From contig NZ_JABVBB010000032.1 in assembly GCF_013346665.1 (NCBI RefSeq), positions 62,001 through 126,000 of the forward strand: a stretch of DNA of 64,000 nucleotides, given 5' to 3'. How positions within the stretch are numbered: the first letter of the stretch is position 1; each line of letters starts with the position of its first letter. Shown here piece after piece: positions 32,881 through 42,918 of this stretch. The notes under the pieces are model-generated. The model saw only the letters and a program-made list of their open reading frames with translations, made no database searches and was not told the origin of the DNA. Source of the DNA: Sulfitobacter maritimus (lineage in GTDB: Bacteria; Pseudomonadota; Alphaproteobacteria; Rhodobacterales; Rhodobacteraceae). Position numbers and translations under genes: made by a program.

Positions 32881-33351
32881 TTACTGTATGTTTAGCTCGC
32901 CGATCCGCTCAAGACCCGCTTGCCAGAATGTTGAAGTAGCAAGCGTAATCTGCTCAAGGCCATCGCCCAATTCCGGCATGTGTTCGGCGGCAAAAATGCC
33001 TATCCCGAAGGCGCAGAGAGTCAACAAAGTGACCAGTAGCTTGCCCGGTGCGCGTTTCGACAGTTTCGTGGAACCTTTTGCTCCCGCCCCCAACCGATCT
33101 TCGACCCGTTCAAGCATCTGAGCGATACGCGCCACCTCCCCGGTGGTAGATCCTTCAACAATCCGTCCTTCAAGCGTCGCCATGCGGCGGCGCAGGTCTT
33201 CGAACGCCTCTGTGAGGATCCGGGCGGGACTGGGCTCCCCCGCTGAGCCCGCCGATGCGGCAGGGTTGCGAGAGACCGGCTCAACAGCCGGGCGTTTGGG
33301 CGGAACGGGAGGCGCTTTGGCAGACGTATCGTGAACGACTTGGGCTTGCAT
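32881..33351 (-). CDS. Hypothetical single-pass membrane protein
   Basis: A 156-aa protein with a Pro/Ala-rich N-terminus (1-45), a charged helical region likely to form a coiled coil (EAFEDLRRRMATLEGRIVE through QMLERVEDRL, 48-90), and one transmembrane helix (about 103-121, KLLVTLLTLCAFGIGIFAA) near the C-terminus. This is a tail-proximal anchor with most of the protein on the cytoplasmic side. No family recognised; it may be a scaffold for the neighbouring envelope systems. It converges on the gene at 32472. Confidence 0.5.
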   Translation of the reverse strand: MQAQVVHDTSAKAPPVPPKRPAVEPVSRNPAASAGSAGEPSPARILTEAFEDLRRRMATLEGRIVEGSTTGEVARIAQMLERVEDRLGAGAKGSTKLSKRAPGKLLVTLLTLCAFGIGIFAAEHMPELGDGLEQITLATSTFWQAGLERIGELNIQ

Positions 33352-33844
33352 GGATGCCTCCTTTAAAATGCCTTAGGCGAAATCGTAAAGATGTGAACAG
33401 AGCGTCTTTCGGCCAACAGGCCGCGACTCCACCTCTATGCTCTAAAGTGACCGCAACTGCCCCTGCGCGGCAATTGATACGATCGGGCTACTCCCTATAG
33501 GTAGGGGGCAACGACACCCCAAGACGCAGGTCGTAAGGCCGGCATCGGCTACGTGGCCCCCGACACTGTATTGCTGTCATCAAATCCACCGTTCCGGTGG
33601 CTATACTGCGGTCTTGTCTGCGAAGCCGAAAAACGAGCTGATCATCTTCAGCCCGAAGTTTCGCATGAGACTGGGCGCTTTACGACAATCCGCACTCCTA
33701 AAGCATTGCGCCTTAAACGATGCCCCGGGCGAGAAGGGAGGGGGTAGTCAGGTGTTGCAGCCCTGTGCTTAACATTGCAAACGCACCCCATAACAGCCCG
33801 CCCTGCGGCGCATTGCGCTGAATTTTCGAAAGTAAGGTGAAAAC
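33352..33844. other. Intergenic, about 490 bp
   Basis: No convincing gene. CTACTCCCTATAGGTAGG (33488-33505) is a short imperfect inverted repeat that may be regulatory; the promoter of the lptE-like gene is likely here. Confidence 0.3.
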
Positions 33845-34318
33845 GTGAAAGTCCTGAGATCCGGAAAAATCCTTGTCATATGCGCCTTGCTAGCTGGTCT
33901 CCCGGCTTGTGGCTTCACGCCGGTTTACGGCACAAATTCTGAAACAGGAGCAATCCTTTCCGACATTGAGGTGGCCGCTCCAAACACCCGTGAAGAATAT
34001 TTCCTGGTGCGCGACCTCGAAGAACAGCTCGGCCGAAACCTGAGTGCCAAGCATATCCTTAATTACGATATTGAGCTGTCCGAGCAAGGTCTTGAGCTTG
34101 CCGGGGCCAGCCGATCTCACGTGTTGGGGCGCGTAAGCTACCAGTTGATCTCCAAGAGCACTGGACAAACCATTGCCTCTGGCGCGGTGGAGTCTTTTAC
34201 GTCATTTCTCACCAGAGACAATCTGAGCGTAGCTGCTCAACGTGATGCAAGCGAACGGCTGATCAAAATTCTCGCAGACAAGCTCACCACGGATATTTCC
34301 CTCAAGCTACTCATGTAA
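33845..34318 (+). CDS. LptE-like lipoprotein
   Basis: A 157-aa outer-membrane-type lipoprotein. The signal peptide ends in the lipobox GLPAC with Cys22, and the mature part starts CGFTPVYGT, the motif typical of the alphaproteobacterial LPS-assembly lipoprotein LptE family. The fold signature continues with NYDIELSEQGL and RVSYQLISKSTGQTIASG. LptE is the plug partner of LptD, but the chromosomal copy normally sits next to leuS/holA; this one stands upstream of a Wzz-type protein, so it may be a paralogue dedicated to exopolysaccharide export. GTG start with TAAGGTGA upstream. Confidence 0.72.
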   Translation: MKVLRSGKILVICALLAGLPACGFTPVYGTNSETGAILSDIEVAAPNTREEYFLVRDLEEQLGRNLSAKHILNYDIELSEQGLELAGASRSHVLGRVSYQLISKSTGQTIASGAVESFTSFLTRDNLSVAAQRDASERLIKILADKLTTDISLKLLM

Positions 34319-34541
34319 CCGGCGGTTGGTCCAAGCCTCTTTTCAGCCGTAAGACGAGCGCGGCAGAGCCGCTGATGCTCAGAAATGGTCTGCCCGTAGA
34401 AGGCTAATATGTTCGAAGGAGGATCTAATATGCGCTCTTATCCCTGCTTGCGACGCCCTATTCTCGCCCAGTTTTTTTGATCTAGCCTGATCAATCCGCC
34501 CGGACCCGGAGCCGGATTCATGTGCTATAGGAAAGAGACCG

Positions 34542-35849
34542 ATGGGCCCGATCTACACTTTCGACGACGTCATCGACATGTTGCGCCGCCGGTCGCGGGC
34601 AATCATCATGGTCATTCTGTTGGGCAGCATTGCATCCGTCATCAGCGCCTTGTCAGCGCCCCACGTCTATCAATCATCCGAAGTCATCCAGATCAAACTG
34701 CCAAAAGTCTCTAATGATCTTGCCCCCTCGACGGTTGAAGGCTCTCCAATGCGCCGCCTGCTGTTGATCGAGCAGCAGTTGATGGCGCGAGGAAATATCA
34801 TTGATGTCATCAAAAAACATGACCTGTATAATGATATGCCAGCTTTGCGCATGAGCGACAAAGTCGAGCTCCTGCGAGGCTCGATCACCATCACAGGGGC
34901 TGGGTCCACAGGTGAGGGCTATGAGAATGACGGGATCCTCTCTACCTTATCTTTCACTGCCCGGATGAATGATCCTGCCGATGCGCAGGCCGTGGCGCGA
35001 GACTTCGCTGACCGTACCCGCAGCCTGTCGATCGCGCAGCGCCGCGAGCAGACCCTTGGAACCTTAGAGTTTCTTCAACGCCAAGAAGAAAACCTGATCC
35101 GCGACATTGCCACCCTTGAGGCCGAGCGTGCCGATTTCCAAGCAGCCAACGATCTGGCGTTGGAAGGTAGTCTTCTGTTTCGTCAAAGTGAAATCGGCAA
35201 CCTAAATGAAGCGATCCTCACATTGGATCGGGAGATTGTTGCCACCCGCCTGGCCCGCACAAGGGTTTCTCCGAACGCGCGGGAGGCCACCATCGCCCGC
35301 AGGCAAGCTGAACTCGATGCAACGCTGGAAAACCTCTCGACCCAGCGAGACCAACTGGTGGAGCGACGCGATGCTCTGAACAGCAGCCTGCAAACTTCTC
35401 CTGAAGTTGATCGAGAGCTGGCCCGGTTCGAGCGGCGCTTGGAGCAGTTGCAAAATCAGCTGGTGATCACAACCGGGCGCCGCAGTGCAGCAAACGTGGG
35501 GGCTTCGCTGGAAATCGATAAACGCAGTGAAGAATTGATTACACTCGAAGCCGCTGAACTGCCGGAATATCCGATTACATCCAGTCGTACGATCATCGCT
35601 GCTATCGGCGGGGTGGGAAGCGTAGCTCTGTCTCTTATCGTCGCTTTCGTTTTGGAAATCCGCCATCCAGTTTTGCGCACCGCTCAACAAATAACCCGTG
35701 AAACTGGGATCACACCCTTGATCTCTATTCCCGATATCAGCGCGCCTGAGAAAGCAAACGTTTGGAAACAAGCTTGGGAGAAGCGTTCGAAAGCCGGATT
35801 GAAGGGGCGTGCGTCTCGCCGAGCACACAAGAAGGCACGGCCTAGCTGA
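34542..35849 (+). CDS. Wzz/GumC-type polysaccharide chain-length protein
   Basis: A 435-aa inner-membrane co-polymerase. It has an N-terminal Wzz domain (transmembrane helix about 21-40 after IYTFDDVIDMLRRRSRAIIM), a long periplasmic coiled coil (about 160-320, e.g. RQEENLIRDIATLEAERADFQ split here as EENLIRDIATLEAERAD) and a second transmembrane helix (about 348-368, RTIIAAIGGVGSVALSLIVA). There is no C-terminal tyrosine kinase domain; the tail is basic. It probably governs polymer length in Wzx/Wzy-type assembly. AGGAAAGAG precedes the ATG. It lies 223 bp after the LptE-like gene and next to IS debris, so the rest of its operon is likely lost or elsewhere. Confidence 0.82.
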   Translation: MGPIYTFDDVIDMLRRRSRAIIMVILLGSIASVISALSAPHVYQSSEVIQIKLPKVSNDLAPSTVEGSPMRRLLLIEQQLMARGNIIDVIKKHDLYNDMPALRMSDKVELLRGSITITGAGSTGEGYENDGILSTLSFTARMNDPADAQAVARDFADRTRSLSIAQRREQTLGTLEFLQRQEENLIRDIATLEAERADFQAANDLALEGSLLFRQSEIGNLNEAILTLDREIVATRLARTRVSPNAREATIARRQAELDATLENLSTQRDQLVERRDALNSSLQTSPEVDRELARFERRLEQLQNQLVITTGRRSAANVGASLEIDKRSEELITLEAAELPEYPITSSRTIIAAIGGVGSVALSLIVAFVLEIRHPVLRTAQQITRETGITPLISIPDISAPEKANVWKQAWEKRSKAGLKGRASRRAHKKARPS

Positions 35850-35878
35850 TCTTTTGATTTGCGGCCAGGGCTCGCTTG

Positions 35879-36295
35879 TTAGCCGCTACCTTTACTCCGA
35901 TAGATGATGCAAGAAAAGTGAATCGAAACGTTCGACCGAAGCGTGGCGAATAAGGCCCTGATACGCGACGTGCCCACCCGGACCTTAACGGTGCGACGTT
36001 TCAACTCCTGCCGCACGCTGCGCTCCATCGGGTTGGAGGTGCGCATGCGGCGTCGGTGGTTTTTTGGCAAGGTGAAGACGGTGAGACCCTCAGGGACATT
36101 CTCCTCCAGCCATGCAGCAAGTTTCGGCGCTGTATCGCGATACTCGGTGACCAATTCGGCCAAGCTGGTTTCGGCCTTGACGAGGGGGGCCGCGTTCCAG
36201 ATCTCGCGGAGTTCGGCACCGATGCGTTTGCGACCGGCAAGGTTCGGCGCGTGATGGATGGCATTTTGGGCGAGGTGAATTGACAATCTCTTCAT
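35879..36295 (-). pseudogene. IS256-family transposase remnant
   Basis: Minus-strand fragment with conserved IS256 (Mutator-type) C-terminal region: LAAWLEENVPEGLTVFTLP and RRMRTSNPMERSVRQELKRRTVKVRV (TSNPMER and ELKRRT are diagnostic). The N-terminal catalytic part is missing and the end is frameshifted into unrelated residues. Not functional. Confidence 0.85.
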
Positions 36296-36419
36296 CAGGC
36301 TTCCTTCATGCCAAAAGGACGAAGGGTAGCCGGTTACAGATTGCCTCGCAGCAGCACGTCACAGGGGCGGGCGGATAAAATCGGAACGGATGGACGCATA
36401 AACCGGAAACGGTGGGCGG

Positions 36420-36765
36420 ATCACCCCGGAATACGCAGTGTGACGATAAGACCGGACAACCGATCTTGCACGTAGTCGCGCAGGGCGGGTTGAGGGTGAG
36501 CTTACTCGCTTTTGGCCGCTTAGCTGCACGATCAGCATGCCATTGTGCATTGATCGCACGCACGATATTCGAAGTCTCCGCCACGGGTTGCCGAATTGCG
36601 CCTGATCTCTCGAGAGATCGTGCTGGGCGATCTCCTAAGCTTGCGCGCTATGGCGCGGTCACCTGTGCCCCTCGCGCACTCCAAAGCTATTTCCTCACGT
36701 TCTGCGAAGGAAAGGCTACGGTTCTTCGATAAGGGCGCCGATGGCGCAAGATGTGTGGGAGGCAT
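36420..36765 (-). pseudogene. IS30-family transposase remnant
   Basis: Minus-strand pieces LSFAEREEIALECARGTGDRA, split here as FAEREEIALECARG and AIARKLRRSPSTISREIRRN, are the helix-turn-helix of an IS30 transposase; INAQWHADRAAKRPKASKL follows in a second frame, then similarity is lost. The DDE catalytic region is absent. Confidence 0.8.
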
Positions 36766-37009
36766 TCCATCAGAGCTCCGAAACCATCAGGTTCCAACAG
36801 GGGCAGAGACACCGGCATCAACGGCGGCATCCTCACTGGATAGCCCCTCTGTAAAGGCCCGCCAGAACCGGCATAGATTCTCACGTTGCCAGACTGGCGG
36901 CCTTCCTGGAGAGTTTAATTTGTCCCGAGTCGAACGTTCGGACCTTCGTTTGCCTGTTTTTGTCATCTACACCTCCATCAAAGGGGTGTTGCGACGACCG
37001 GTTGAAACC

Positions 37010-37285
37010 GCCCAGTATGTGTCAATCCGCTATACCGAACGTCTGGCTGAAGCCGGGATCGAACCCTCGGTGGGCAGTGTAGGTGACAGCTATGACAACG
37101 GGCTGGCAGAGACGATCATCGGCCTCTTCAAAGCGGAGGCCATTCACCGGTTGGGGCCGGCCGTGGAAGACCGCAGAGGCGGTCGAGTGGGAAACTCTGA
37201 AATGGGTCGATTGGGGATATGTCACGCCGCATGAAGCAGAGGAGATGTTCTATGCAACCTTAAACTCAAATGAAAAAGCAGCCTA
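37010..37285 (+). pseudogene. IS3-family OrfB C-terminal remnant
   Basis: Plus-strand piece YVSIRYTERLAEAGIEPS, GDSYDNGLAETIIGLFKAE, then in another frame WKTAEAVEWETLKWVDW, match the end of the IS3 integrase (SxGDSYDNAxAE carries the catalytic E). The expected FNNRRLLEPIG is deleted. Only about a third of OrfB is left. Confidence 0.85.
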
Positions 37286-37359
37286 ACATGCGAACCAAAC
37301 GCTCTCCGGTAAACCCGGGGCGGTTCTACTTGCCGCTTTGATCTTATCGTGAAGCCCTT

Positions 37360-40300
37360 TCATTCTCCTTTGACCTCTTCAAAAACCAGCTCAGGCACAA
37401 CGACCTCCCAGCTCGCGCGTTTAAGCAGGTGATGAAAACGCTCGCCTGCGTCTTCTTTGCGCCAATGTATAATGGCCGCGATCTCGCCGGTGACAAATTT
37501 CGTGCCGACCGGTGGCGCGAATGCTTTGGACATCCGCCCGAGGGGCCGCCCTTGAACATCCTCGATCTGCCAGCGATCTCCGATACTAGAGAGCCTGATT
37601 GGCGCGCCGACCTGTGCTTGGGCGATTGCACTATGAACAGCATGCCGATCACCTTGGCGCCCTGCGAATGAGAGGTCGACCATCTTCATTTCAGGCGATT
37701 GAAAGAAGCGGCGTGGGCCGGGTACTGACGCCAAGTCAGGCACGACCTGCCGCGTGATCACGGAAGGCGACACAGTGGGAAGATATTCATGATTGTCGTT
37801 GCTCATAACGATCAAATTACGCCGCGCACGGGTCATAGCGACATAAAACAAGCGCCTCGGCGCGTCTTGATCTTCGTTTCGTGAGGGTCGCTCCCAGCCG
37901 CCATCCATGATCACGACATCATCAAATTCGAGGCCTTTGGCGCGGTGCGCGGTCAACAACTTGAGTCCGCGTTGCTCGCCCCATGAATCCTTCGACCATT
38001 CGGCAAACCATTCAATAACATCAGGTGTCGGAAGCGCCTTACCGTCAATTTCACGCGCAAGTTGGCCGAGGCCCTCGCCAATTCGGTCGGTCCAACGACT
38101 TAAAGGTATTGCGTTCAGCGTTTCGGTGAGATCCCTTACGCCGGCCCTCGCCACACGCCTTTCGCGCAAACTGTCTATAAACATCCGCATCTCGCGGGTG
38201 CGCCACAGACCTGGCAGGTTCTCGTTCGCCATTTCGACGGGAATTCCATGCGCCTCCGCGAAGTCGCGGACCGGGAGAAGTCTGCGCCAATCACGCGAGA
38301 TGATAGCCGCCCCCTTCCAACTCCAATCTGGAATCAGTTTTGAAAGACGGATCATCTCGCTGATTGCCGCAAGGGCCTGAAAATCGTTCCCAGCCGGACA
38401 GCCAAGAATTTGGACCCGCCCCTGCGCCACCGGGTCGAGGCTTTCCATGATACCCCCAGCCGGGTCCTTTTGCCGCGATTGATCGACGGCGATCTTATGC
38501 CCTGTTTTCATACGTTCCCGAGACCCGTCGATCACCGCATTTGCTGCGCTGATGATGTTTTTCGAAGATCGATAATTGTCCGTCAGAAAAACCGGCTTGG
38601 CCGAATAGTCTTGCTCAAATTGCCGAATGTGGCGCACCGAGGCACCGGCAAACGCATAGATATTCTGGTCGTCATCGCCGACAGCGAAGAGGCTGATCCG
38701 TTGATCAGGATCATCAATGCTGCGACCGGCCACTGCCGCGATCAAAGCGTATTCCTCGGGGCCTACGTCTTGATATTCATCGACGAGAATCCAGCGGAAC
38801 CCCTGGATCAAGGTCTCCCGCAGGGCCTCGGCTTCGACCTTGTCCAACCCATCCCCACGCAAGAGACGTGTCGCGTCGGTCAGAAGCGTCCCAAAATCGG
38901 GATCATCCTGCCCGGCCCGTCCGACGAAACTTGCGCCCACCAGCCGCATGGCCAAGGCGTGAATGGTCAAGACTGTCACAAAGCGAGCATCGTCGCCGAT
39001 CAGTCGACGCAAGCGTTCCCGTATCTCGGAGGCAGCGTGGCGATTGTAAGCAAGTATCAAAATGCCGTTTGGATCTTCACGCTTGATCCGAACCAGATAG
39101 GCGACGCGATGGACCAGCACACGTGTCTTACCTGAGCCCGGCCCCGCAAGCACAAGCACATTGGTCTGCTCGCGGTCATCACGCACGATCTGCTCTTGTG
39201 TCGAATTTCCCAACTCGCTCACGATCTCGGCATAGGACTGGGGCGTGGCCTGCCGCCTGAACTCCGACATCCGCCCCGGCATCCAGGCTTTCATAAAGTC
39301 GGCCTGATCGAGAGAGAAATAGTCATGGGCCAAACGCTGAGCGGTACCAATATCATCCATTCCCTTAGCCGCATACGCCGCCATCACGTGGGTCTGGACG
39401 GTTTGTTCGCTGTAATGGTCTTCAAGCGGCGCGAAATGTTGGGTGGTGAAGCCACCCCCCTTCGAATTGATGTGCAGCGTCATGGCCGAACGGAACACCG
39501 ACAGCCCCTTGCCCAGTGTGACGACTTGCTGCTCGTGCAGCCACAACAGCGCCCGATCCATAAGCTTCGACGGATCATTGACAGACGCGCGCAACAGCGC
39601 GTCGCTGTTGATCGCCGCAAGGAAATCACCAAGCGTAGTCTCAACGGCGATATCTTTACCTTTTACGCCCGCCTGAACCTTGTCGATCAGGTATGAAACC
39701 AACCTTTCCGCGGCCTGTCGGCGAAGTTGGGCGGTCTGCTCGATCACGGACCACGACCGCTGCATTCGAACCAGAAGGCTGCCCTTGGATACCTTGCGCA
39801 ACCCGATATTGCCCCTGCCGCCATCCATGTCGCGCCCATCCTGCGCAATCCCACGGAGTAGGCCCTCAACGATGTCGGGCCGAACAGAGGCGTGTCCCTC
39901 TTCTCGTAAAGCCTGCGCCACCGAGGCCAGATGGCAAGGCCAAGCCTCGTTGATCTCCGCGTCCGGGGCTTGCTCTCGCAGGATCGCAATCAGGTCGGCT
40001 TCTAGGCGGGACGCCGCTTCGAACCGTTTCGGTGACGCATTCTCAATACGAACATGGACGAAGATGGTGATGTTCGTATCATCCTTTGCGATCCCCAGAG
40101 CTTCAAGATCTGCCAAAGCCTTGCGCACGCCCGACACCGTGAGGCCACTCACGCCGCACAGCTCGTCCGTGGTGATGCCATCTTCCTGCGGCGCGTTGAT
40201 GATGTGTTGCACAATGGCCGCCAGATCCGTGCGGCGCCGTTCGGTAAGTTCGGCGGCTGCAAGAATTTCGCGGACCTCCTTCATGCTTTTCACCCGCAGC

Positions 40301-42576
40301 GACGCGGGGAACACCTGCACCCGGTTTTCTTCGCGGTTCAGAAGGTGCGCTTCTTCCAACCAAGAGACCGCAGTCTTCACACGCGTATCGTCGGTATTGC
40401 TGTCCCGCTGGAAATCGCGATCTTTTTCTTCGTGAACAATTTCCCCAGGCGTCGCAACGATCTCACCGCCTTTGCCAGTCCGAGAATCAAGGCGTCGCAG
40501 CGCCTTTAGGATCGCGGCGATCTCATGCCGTGCAAGGCGCGACCGCGCACTTAAGCTAAACTGCCGATCAACGTCTTTGGTGTCGAACAAGAGAATGCAA
40601 TTTGCCGGTTCACGATCCCGACCGGCGCGCCCCGCTTCTTGCAGATAATTTTCTAGCGATCCCGGCACGTCGCCGTGAACCACCAAACGGATGTCCGGCT
40701 TATCCACCCCCATGCCAAAAGCATTGGTGGCGGCAATCACGCGCAGATTGCCCACGCGAAAGTTCTCTTGAATTTCTTGTTTGTCCTCAGCGCTCAGGCC
40801 TGCATGATATCGCTCAGCTGCAATGCCCTGTTGCTTTAGAAACTCTGCCACACGCTCTGTGGCGCTTCGAGTCGCGCAATAGACCACTGCACCTGAGGCT
40901 CCCTCGCGCGGAAGTTTGGACTCGATCGTATCGAGGATATCCGCCATCTTGGTTGCCCGCTGGGTTGGCAGCACCGCGAAGCTCAGATTTGAACGAGAGG
41001 CGCCACCGTCTATCAACGTCAATTCAGCGCCCAATCGCTCCTCGAAATGACTGCAAATATCCTCTACCACGTCTGGTTTTGCTGTCGCAGTCAAACAAAG
41101 CACAGGAGCCGGTTCGTCGCCGGAGCTTTCCTTAATAAAGCGCGAAACGTAACGATAGTCAGGCCGGAAATCGTGCCCCCATTTAGACACGCAATGCGCC
41201 TCGTCCAGCACCCACAGGCCCACCTCGCGCTGCGACAGAACCGACCGAACCGTTGTGCTGCGCAATTGTTCGGGCGAAATGAGCAAGATGGCAGCGTCAC
41301 CAAGCCGCACCTTATCGAGCGCAGCCTGACGCTCCGGCAACGACAAAAGGCCATTGATGGTGACCGCCGAAGAAATTCCTGCCCGTACCAAACCCTGGAC
41401 CTGGTCTGCCATCAGGGCCACAAGCGGCGATATGACCACTGTCAAAGCCCCGGTCTTGTCGAACCGAGACAGCGCGGGGATCTGATAACAGATGGATTTG
41501 CCCGTGCCCGTCGGCAATATGCCCAACAGATGGTCGCCCTCCATAGCCGTGGCAACGATTTTTTCCTGAAGGGGACGTCCGTTTTCATCAGCTGGTTCAG
41601 GACGGAAACTTGCAAAGCCAAACCATCGTTCGAGGGCCCGGGTGGGATCATTATGCTCTGCGCAATAGGCACAGTGCGGATCACGACAATTCGTGTCTCT
41701 CAAGTCTCTGACGAGCCGTGCTGCGTCGCGGAATTGCGCCCGCACCCAAGGCGGCATAACAGAATCCCCACCCGCGACCGAAATCCAAGCAAGGGCATAT
41801 GCCATCGGCCAGCCCAGCCCAGTGTCCGAGAGCCGGTCGAGCACAGCGTCCACCTGCGCACCGCATGCTGCCTCTTGCAACAACATCTGAATAGCTCTGT
41901 GCGCTTCCGCCTCAGTAGGGATGGATGCTCCGCGCAGATCGCTGAACAATCGATCGAACCCGCTGCTACCAGGACCCCGACAGCAAAGCCAATGATAGGC
42001 TATCATCGTCTCTGGCGACGACGCGTTCAGCGATACGAAGGCCTCAATTTGGTTGCGTAAGACCGCAAACACAAGACGCGCATCGAACTCAGGGTCGTTG
42101 ACGTGTCCACTTTGAAGCCGCCCATCGTGGTAGTGTTTGACCAGCTTGTGATAAGGGTTGTTCGGGAAAGCCAAGGGGTTAAGCCATAGGGTATCGATCG
42201 GGCCTTCCGCGTACTTCGCAAAGCGCGGCGACACCGCCATAAGATGCGGCAGGTCGTGGCGCAGAATATTATGGCCAATGACACGCGCGAAACCCGCGCA
42301 GTATAAGTCAAGCTTTTTAAGCGCGGCCTTCAAATCACCTTTCCGATGGACAATCCCCTCTCCTCCACCTTCCGGCACGGCAGCGAAGGCGAATATTCGG
42401 GCTCCTTTAGGATCGACCTCCAAGTCAATCGACAAGCAGTGCGACAAGATCTCGAAAGGGTCCTGCGGCGTGTGAATACCGATATCGCCCCCCGCATCAG
42501 CCTTTGATGCCTCAGGCCGCTGTGGCCGAGCACGGGCAAAGGCTTTCGATATACCTCGTGAAATTAAATTTTTCAT
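37360..42576 (-). CDS. Exonuclease-RecQ-UvrD fusion helicase, 1738 aa
   Basis: A single frame with two helicases. Residues 45-175: DnaQ-like 3'-5' exonuclease (LSIDLEVDP with D51/E53, IGHNILRHDLPHL with D108, NDPEFDARL). Residues 297-308 form a Cys/His cluster (C-x4-C-x2-C-x2-H). Residues 325-700: RecQ-type SF2 helicase (PTGTGKS 355, DEAH 458, QEAGRAGRD 646). Residues 1140-1600: UvrD/Rep SF1A helicase (GPGSGKT 1145, VDEYQD 1265, GDDDQNIYAFAGA 1300, LTAHRAKGLEFD 1541, FYVAMTRARR 1577). All key motifs look intact. Such a nuclease plus two opposing helicases could process forks or foreign DNA. Transcribed alone, beside a CRISPR-like relic and IS scars. ATG 42576 has a weak ribosome site. Confidence 0.88.
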   Translation of the reverse strand: MKNLISRGISKAFARARPQRPEASKADAGGDIGIHTPQDPFEILSHCLSIDLEVDPKGARIFAFAAVPEGGGEGIVHRKGDLKAALKKLDLYCAGFARVIGHNILRHDLPHLMAVSPRFAKYAEGPIDTLWLNPLAFPNNPYHKLVKHYHDGRLQSGHVNDPEFDARLVFAVLRNQIEAFVSLNASSPETMIAYHWLCCRGPGSSGFDRLFSDLRGASIPTEAEAHRAIQMLLQEAACGAQVDAVLDRLSDTGLGWPMAYALAWISVAGGDSVMPPWVRAQFRDAARLVRDLRDTNCRDPHCAYCAEHNDPTRALERWFGFASFRPEPADENGRPLQEKIVATAMEGDHLLGILPTGTGKSICYQIPALSRFDKTGALTVVISPLVALMADQVQGLVRAGISSAVTINGLLSLPERQAALDKVRLGDAAILLISPEQLRSTTVRSVLSQREVGLWVLDEAHCVSKWGHDFRPDYRYVSRFIKESSGDEPAPVLCLTATAKPDVVEDICSHFEERLGAELTLIDGGASRSNLSFAVLPTQRATKMADILDTIESKLPREGASGAVVYCATRSATERVAEFLKQQGIAAERYHAGLSAEDKQEIQENFRVGNLRVIAATNAFGMGVDKPDIRLVVHGDVPGSLENYLQEAGRAGRDREPANCILLFDTKDVDRQFSLSARSRLARHEIAAILKALRRLDSRTGKGGEIVATPGEIVHEEKDRDFQRDSNTDDTRVKTAVSWLEEAHLLNREENRVQVFPASLRVKSMKEVREILAAAELTERRRTDLAAIVQHIINAPQEDGITTDELCGVSGLTVSGVRKALADLEALGIAKDDTNITIFVHVRIENASPKRFEAASRLEADLIAILREQAPDAEINEAWPCHLASVAQALREEGHASVRPDIVEGLLRGIAQDGRDMDGGRGNIGLRKVSKGSLLVRMQRSWSVIEQTAQLRRQAAERLVSYLIDKVQAGVKGKDIAVETTLGDFLAAINSDALLRASVNDPSKLMDRALLWLHEQQVVTLGKGLSVFRSAMTLHINSKGGGFTTQHFAPLEDHYSEQTVQTHVMAAYAAKGMDDIGTAQRLAHDYFSLDQADFMKAWMPGRMSEFRRQATPQSYAEIVSELGNSTQEQIVRDDREQTNVLVLAGPGSGKTRVLVHRVAYLVRIKREDPNGILILAYNRHAASEIRERLRRLIGDDARFVTVLTIHALAMRLVGASFVGRAGQDDPDFGTLLTDATRLLRGDGLDKVEAEALRETLIQGFRWILVDEYQDVGPEEYALIAAVAGRSIDDPDQRISLFAVGDDDQNIYAFAGASVRHIRQFEQDYSAKPVFLTDNYRSSKNIISAANAVIDGSRERMKTGHKIAVDQSRQKDPAGGIMESLDPVAQGRVQILGCPAGNDFQALAAISEMIRLSKLIPDWSWKGAAIISRDWRRLLPVRDFAEAHGIPVEMANENLPGLWRTREMRMFIDSLRERRVARAGVRDLTETLNAIPLSRWTDRIGEGLGQLAREIDGKALPTPDVIEWFAEWSKDSWGEQRGLKLLTAHRAKGLEFDDVVIMDGGWERPSRNEDQDAPRRLFYVAMTRARRNLIVMSNDNHEYLPTVSPSVITRQVVPDLASVPGPRRFFQSPEMKMVDLSFAGRQGDRHAVHSAIAQAQVGAPIRLSSIGDRWQIEDVQGRPLGRMSKAFAPPVGTKFVTGEIAAIIHWRKEDAGERFHHLLKRASWEVVVPELVFEEVKGE

Positions 42577-42816
42577 ACTCGCAAGTTAGTGCTACTTTTA
42601 AGGAGCGGAACCATCGGAAGACATTTGACCAGAGATGTTCACACGATGCTATGTCATAATTCCTAGGTGTGGCCAGTTGCTCTTAACTTCGGACATGGTG
42701 TCATGAGAATTTCCAGACCACCGGTTGCACAATCGCTTTCCACTACTCACCTCAAAGAAAACCCTCATCGCTGAAGGTACTTTTAGCTACTGTTTTCCAG
42801 CTTTGAACGCCCTATG

Positions 42817-42851
42817 GAAAAAGGGCTGCTTCGATTTCTCGAAGCAGCCCT
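42817..42851 (-). terminator. Strong intrinsic terminator, leftward
   Basis: On the minus strand: AGGGCTGCTTCGA-GAAA-TCGAAGCAGCCCT followed by TTTT (plus-strand 42818-42821). A perfect 13-bp stem, GNRA-type GAAA loop and a U-run make it a textbook terminator. It would end leftward transcripts from the CRISPR-like relic or an unidentified small RNA, since no protein gene lies just upstream of it. Confidence 0.85.
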
Positions 42852-42918
42852 ACCGATTGTCTACCGGTTTCTTCCATTGCCATTTTCGATGGCTATTTAG
42901 GTAAACTCTACCACCATT

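Noticed and set aside
38410-42060. Several long plus-strand frames antisense to the fusion helicase
   Set aside because: They overlap conserved helicase motifs on the other strand and have unnatural composition (His/Arg/Pro-rich).
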